Assembly (NCBI GenBank): GCA_003512875.1
Contig: DONZ01000119.1
Coordinates: forward strand, 862-7,372
Length of the DNA stretch: 6,511 nt
From: Desulfovibrio sp.
GTDB lineage: Bacteria > Desulfobacterota > Desulfovibrionia > Desulfovibrionales > Desulfovibrionaceae
Direction of reading: 5' to 3'
A program made the position numbers and the translations under genes. Under the pieces are notes generated by a model. That model was given only the letters and a program-made list of their open reading frames with translations. It was not told where the DNA came from and ran no database searches. Shown in pieces: positions 5,245 to 6,511 of this stretch (its first letter is position 1; the number at the start of each line of letters is the position of its first letter).

Positions 5245-5485
5245 CCAATGCGGTCAAGCCGCGGATAAGGCTTTTAAAAACAGCAGGATGACGCAGCACT
5301 TTGCAGCATTTTGTCAGTTTCAATTCCGCTAATTTTTCAATATTGCTATTTTTTTTGAATTGCTGACGCGTAAGGGCATAAAAAAAGATTTTTATGCGAT
5401 ATTTGACTTGTCCGAACAGATATGAAAAATATGAGCTTTTATTTTTTGCACTTAACGAGAGTATGTTTATTTTGGGTTTTTCCAT
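5174..5485 (-). CDS. Glycosyltransferase-like protein, N-terminal part, truncated at the AT tract (phase OFF product)
   Basis: This is the true 5' end of the split glycosyltransferase gene. The ATG at 5485 has AAGGA with a good 6-nt spacer from GGA. The 103 residues start MEKPKINILSLSAKNKSSYFSYLFGQ, contain FKSLIRGLTALDVPFAFSG (70-88, typical of the acceptor-side Rossmann domain of GT-B enzymes), and reach NIYIYI (95-100) encoded by the AT tract. With eight AT units translation then reads DLA and stops. With nine units it would read on as LIWLDNINDLQW into the downstream half, giving 342 residues; with six units, 340. With seven units it would stop directly after the tract. The short product alone should be inactive because it lacks the donor-binding domain. 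An A8 run at 5356-5349 is a second slippage-prone site. The family assignment rests on motif recognition. Confidence 0.8.
   Translation of the reverse strand: MEKPKINILSLSAKNKSSYFSYLFGQVKYRIKIFFYALTRQQFKKNSNIEKLAELKLTKCCKVLRHPAVFKSLIRGLTALDVPFAFSGKQHSDTNIYIYIDLA
5187..5202. repeat. (AT)8 dinucleotide microsatellite inside the glycosyltransferase gene
   Basis: Eight uninterrupted AT units lie in coding sequence exactly where the two halves of the gene change frame. The downstream frame is offset so that +1 unit or -2 units restores one continuous reading frame. This is the expected design of a slipped-strand phase-variation switch. The tract is read as alternating I and Y codons, so length changes are tolerated in the protein. 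Confidence 0.9.
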
Positions 5486-5498
5486 TTTGCTTCCTTAA

Positions 5499-5539
5499 AA
5501 TAATAACAGAATAAAGCAATGCGATATTCTGTTATTATT
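5499..5539 (-). terminator. 15-bp AT-rich stem-loop between pnp and the glycosyltransferase gene
   Basis: A perfect 15-bp inverted repeat (arms 5499-5513 and 5525-5539, AATAATAACAGAATA and its complement) has an 11-nt loop. In the pnp direction it begins 24 nt after the pnp stop, is preceded by an A-rich stretch and ends in TTATTTT, so it fits an intrinsic terminator or attenuator for pnp. In the plus direction a T-rich stretch also follows (GGTTTTATTTTG), but no plus gene precedes it. The ribosome-binding site of the glycosyltransferase gene starts right at the base of the stem. Confidence 0.7.
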
Positions 5540-5563
5540 GGTTTTATTTTGTTTTATTTGTTA

Positions 5564-6511
5564 TTAATCTCTTGGTTCACGGTCACGGCGCGGTTTTCTG
5601 TCGTGACGGTCGCCCCTTTGCTCTCTGTTTCCGCGTTCTCTTTTGGGAGGACGGGCGGTATCTTCAGGATTCCATTCGATGCCTTGTACTTCCAAAAGCA
5701 CGGCTTTACGGCTGGCACGGATTTTATCGCCGTTGATTTCAATGACTTTAACAAGCATGTCTTCGCCAAGATGAGCGATATCTTCGGTTTTTTCAACGCG
5801 GTTGACGTCAAGCTGTGAGATATGCACAAGAGCTTCGACATTAGGCAGGAGTTCGACAATAGCGCCGATTTCCAAAATACGGCGGACTTTTGCAGTGTAG
5901 TTTTTGCCAAGTTCCGCATTTTGGTCGTAATAGAGCACCATTTCTTTGGCTTTTTCCATTGCTTCACTGGTAGGAGCGAAAATGCTGATTTCGCCGCTGT
6001 CGTCAATGTCGATGGTCGCACCGGTAGCCCCGGTGATTGCTTTGATGTTTTTGCCTCCGGGACCGATAATCATGCGGATTGTATCAGGATTTACGGTAAG
6101 TTGGGCATATTGGGGGGCATATTGTGATAATTCTTTGCGATAGGAAGGAAGAGCCGTAAGCATGATGTTTAAAATATGCAAACGGGCTTCTTTTGCCTGT
6201 GCCATGGCGCGTGCCATAACGTCTGTGGGCAATCCGTTGATTTTTATGTCCATTTGTACGGCTGTGATACCGTCAGCGCTGCCCGCGATCTTGAAATCCA
6301 TATCGCCGAGGGCGTCTTCATCGCCTAAAATATCGGTAAGTACGAGATATTCGTCATTTTCTTTGATAAGTCCCATTGCAACGCCGGCAATAGGGGTTTT
6401 GATCGGCACGCCGGCGTCCATGAGGGATAAACAGCCGCCGCAAACGGCAGCCATGGAAGAAGAACCGTTTGATTCCACGGTTTCGGAAACAACACGTACG
6501 GTAAACGGAAA
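5564..6511 (-). CDS. pnp: Polyribonucleotide nucleotidyltransferase (PNPase), C-terminal part; runs off right edge
   Basis: PNPase degrades RNA 3' to 5' by phosphorolysis and is a core RNA-decay enzyme. The window holds its last 315 residues; the family is about 700 residues long. Counting from the first visible residue, the second RNase PH domain shows SNGSSSMA (14-21), MDAGVP (31-36) and ILGDEDALGDMDFK (61-74); D66, D72 and K74 correspond to E. coli D486, D492 and K494. Next come the KH domain with GPGGKNIK (150-157) and an S1 domain (about 199-271, ending KIRASRKAVL). The tail is a charged, Arg-rich stretch (RERGNREQRGDRHDRKPRR), possibly an RNA contact. The sequence resembles Desulfovibrionaceae PNPases. 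Two stop codons in a row end the gene. The true start lies outside the window. Confidence 0.97.
   Translation of the reverse strand, partial: FPFTVRVVSETVESNGSSSMAAVCGGCLSLMDAGVPIKTPIAGVAMGLIKENDEYLVLTDILGDEDALGDMDFKIAGSADGITAVQMDIKINGLPTDVMARAMAQAKEARLHILNIMLTALPSYRKELSQYAPQYAQLTVNPDTIRMIIGPGGKNIKAITGATGATIDIDDSGEISIFAPTSEAMEKAKEMVLYYDQNAELGKNYTAKVRRILEIGAIVELLPNVEALVHISQLDVNRVEKTEDIAHLGEDMLVKVIEINGDKIRASRKAVLLEVQGIEWNPEDTARPPKRERGNREQRGDRHDRKPRRDREPRD

Noticed and set aside
5554..6021. Minus-strand 155-residue frame and plus-strand frames within pnp
   Set aside because: They are alternative frames of the conserved KH and S1 coding region of pnp.
1..6511. CRISPR array, toxin-antitoxin pair, phage genes or other defence system
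   Set aside because: No spaced direct repeats and no proteins of these kinds are present in either strand.

Overview
The window looks like a bacterial chromosome segment of moderately low G+C (roughly 43-45% by eye in the core genes). The polynucleotide phosphorylase C-terminus reads like Desulfovibrionaceae homologues (the GDEDALGDMD catalytic stretch and the EWNP-DTARP tail). Together with the low G+C this suggests a host-associated, Bilophila/Taurinivorans-like member of that family. The organism assignment is inference from memory of protein sequences, not a search result.

Layout. (1) Positions 1-3252, minus strand: a polar amino acid ABC uptake operon read right to left. The order is periplasmic binding protein (3252-2509), an intercistronic stem-loop, permease 1 (2414-1743), ATPase (1729-974), permease 2 (961-272), and then, after only 5 bp, the start of lepA (elongation factor 4), which runs off the left edge. 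(2) Positions 3253-3408: a compact divergent promoter region. The two predicted promoters share almost the same -10 hexamer on opposite strands, and two inverted repeats overlap it. (3) Positions 3409-3981, plus strand: a membrane-anchored or secreted staphylococcal-nuclease-like protein. (4) Positions 3982-4458: about 477 bp without a convincing gene, holding only weak hairpins between convergent genes. (5) Positions 4459-5485, minus strand: a glycosyltransferase-like gene split into two reading frames exactly at an (AT)8 dinucleotide tract. (6) Positions 5499-5539: a perfect 15-bp stem. (7) Positions 5564-6511, minus strand: the C-terminal 315 residues of polynucleotide phosphorylase (pnp), entering from the right edge.

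The most interesting item is the (AT)8 tract. One extra AT unit (nine), or loss of two (six), would join the two halves into a single 342- or 340-residue GT-B-type glycosyltransferase with an intact EX7E motif. Seven or eight units stop translation at residue 99 or 103. This is the architecture of a phase-variable contingency gene, captured here in the OFF state. It sits in DNA clearly more AT-rich than the flanking housekeeping and transport genes and is placed behind pnp, separated from it by a strong AT-rich hairpin that may act as terminator or attenuator.
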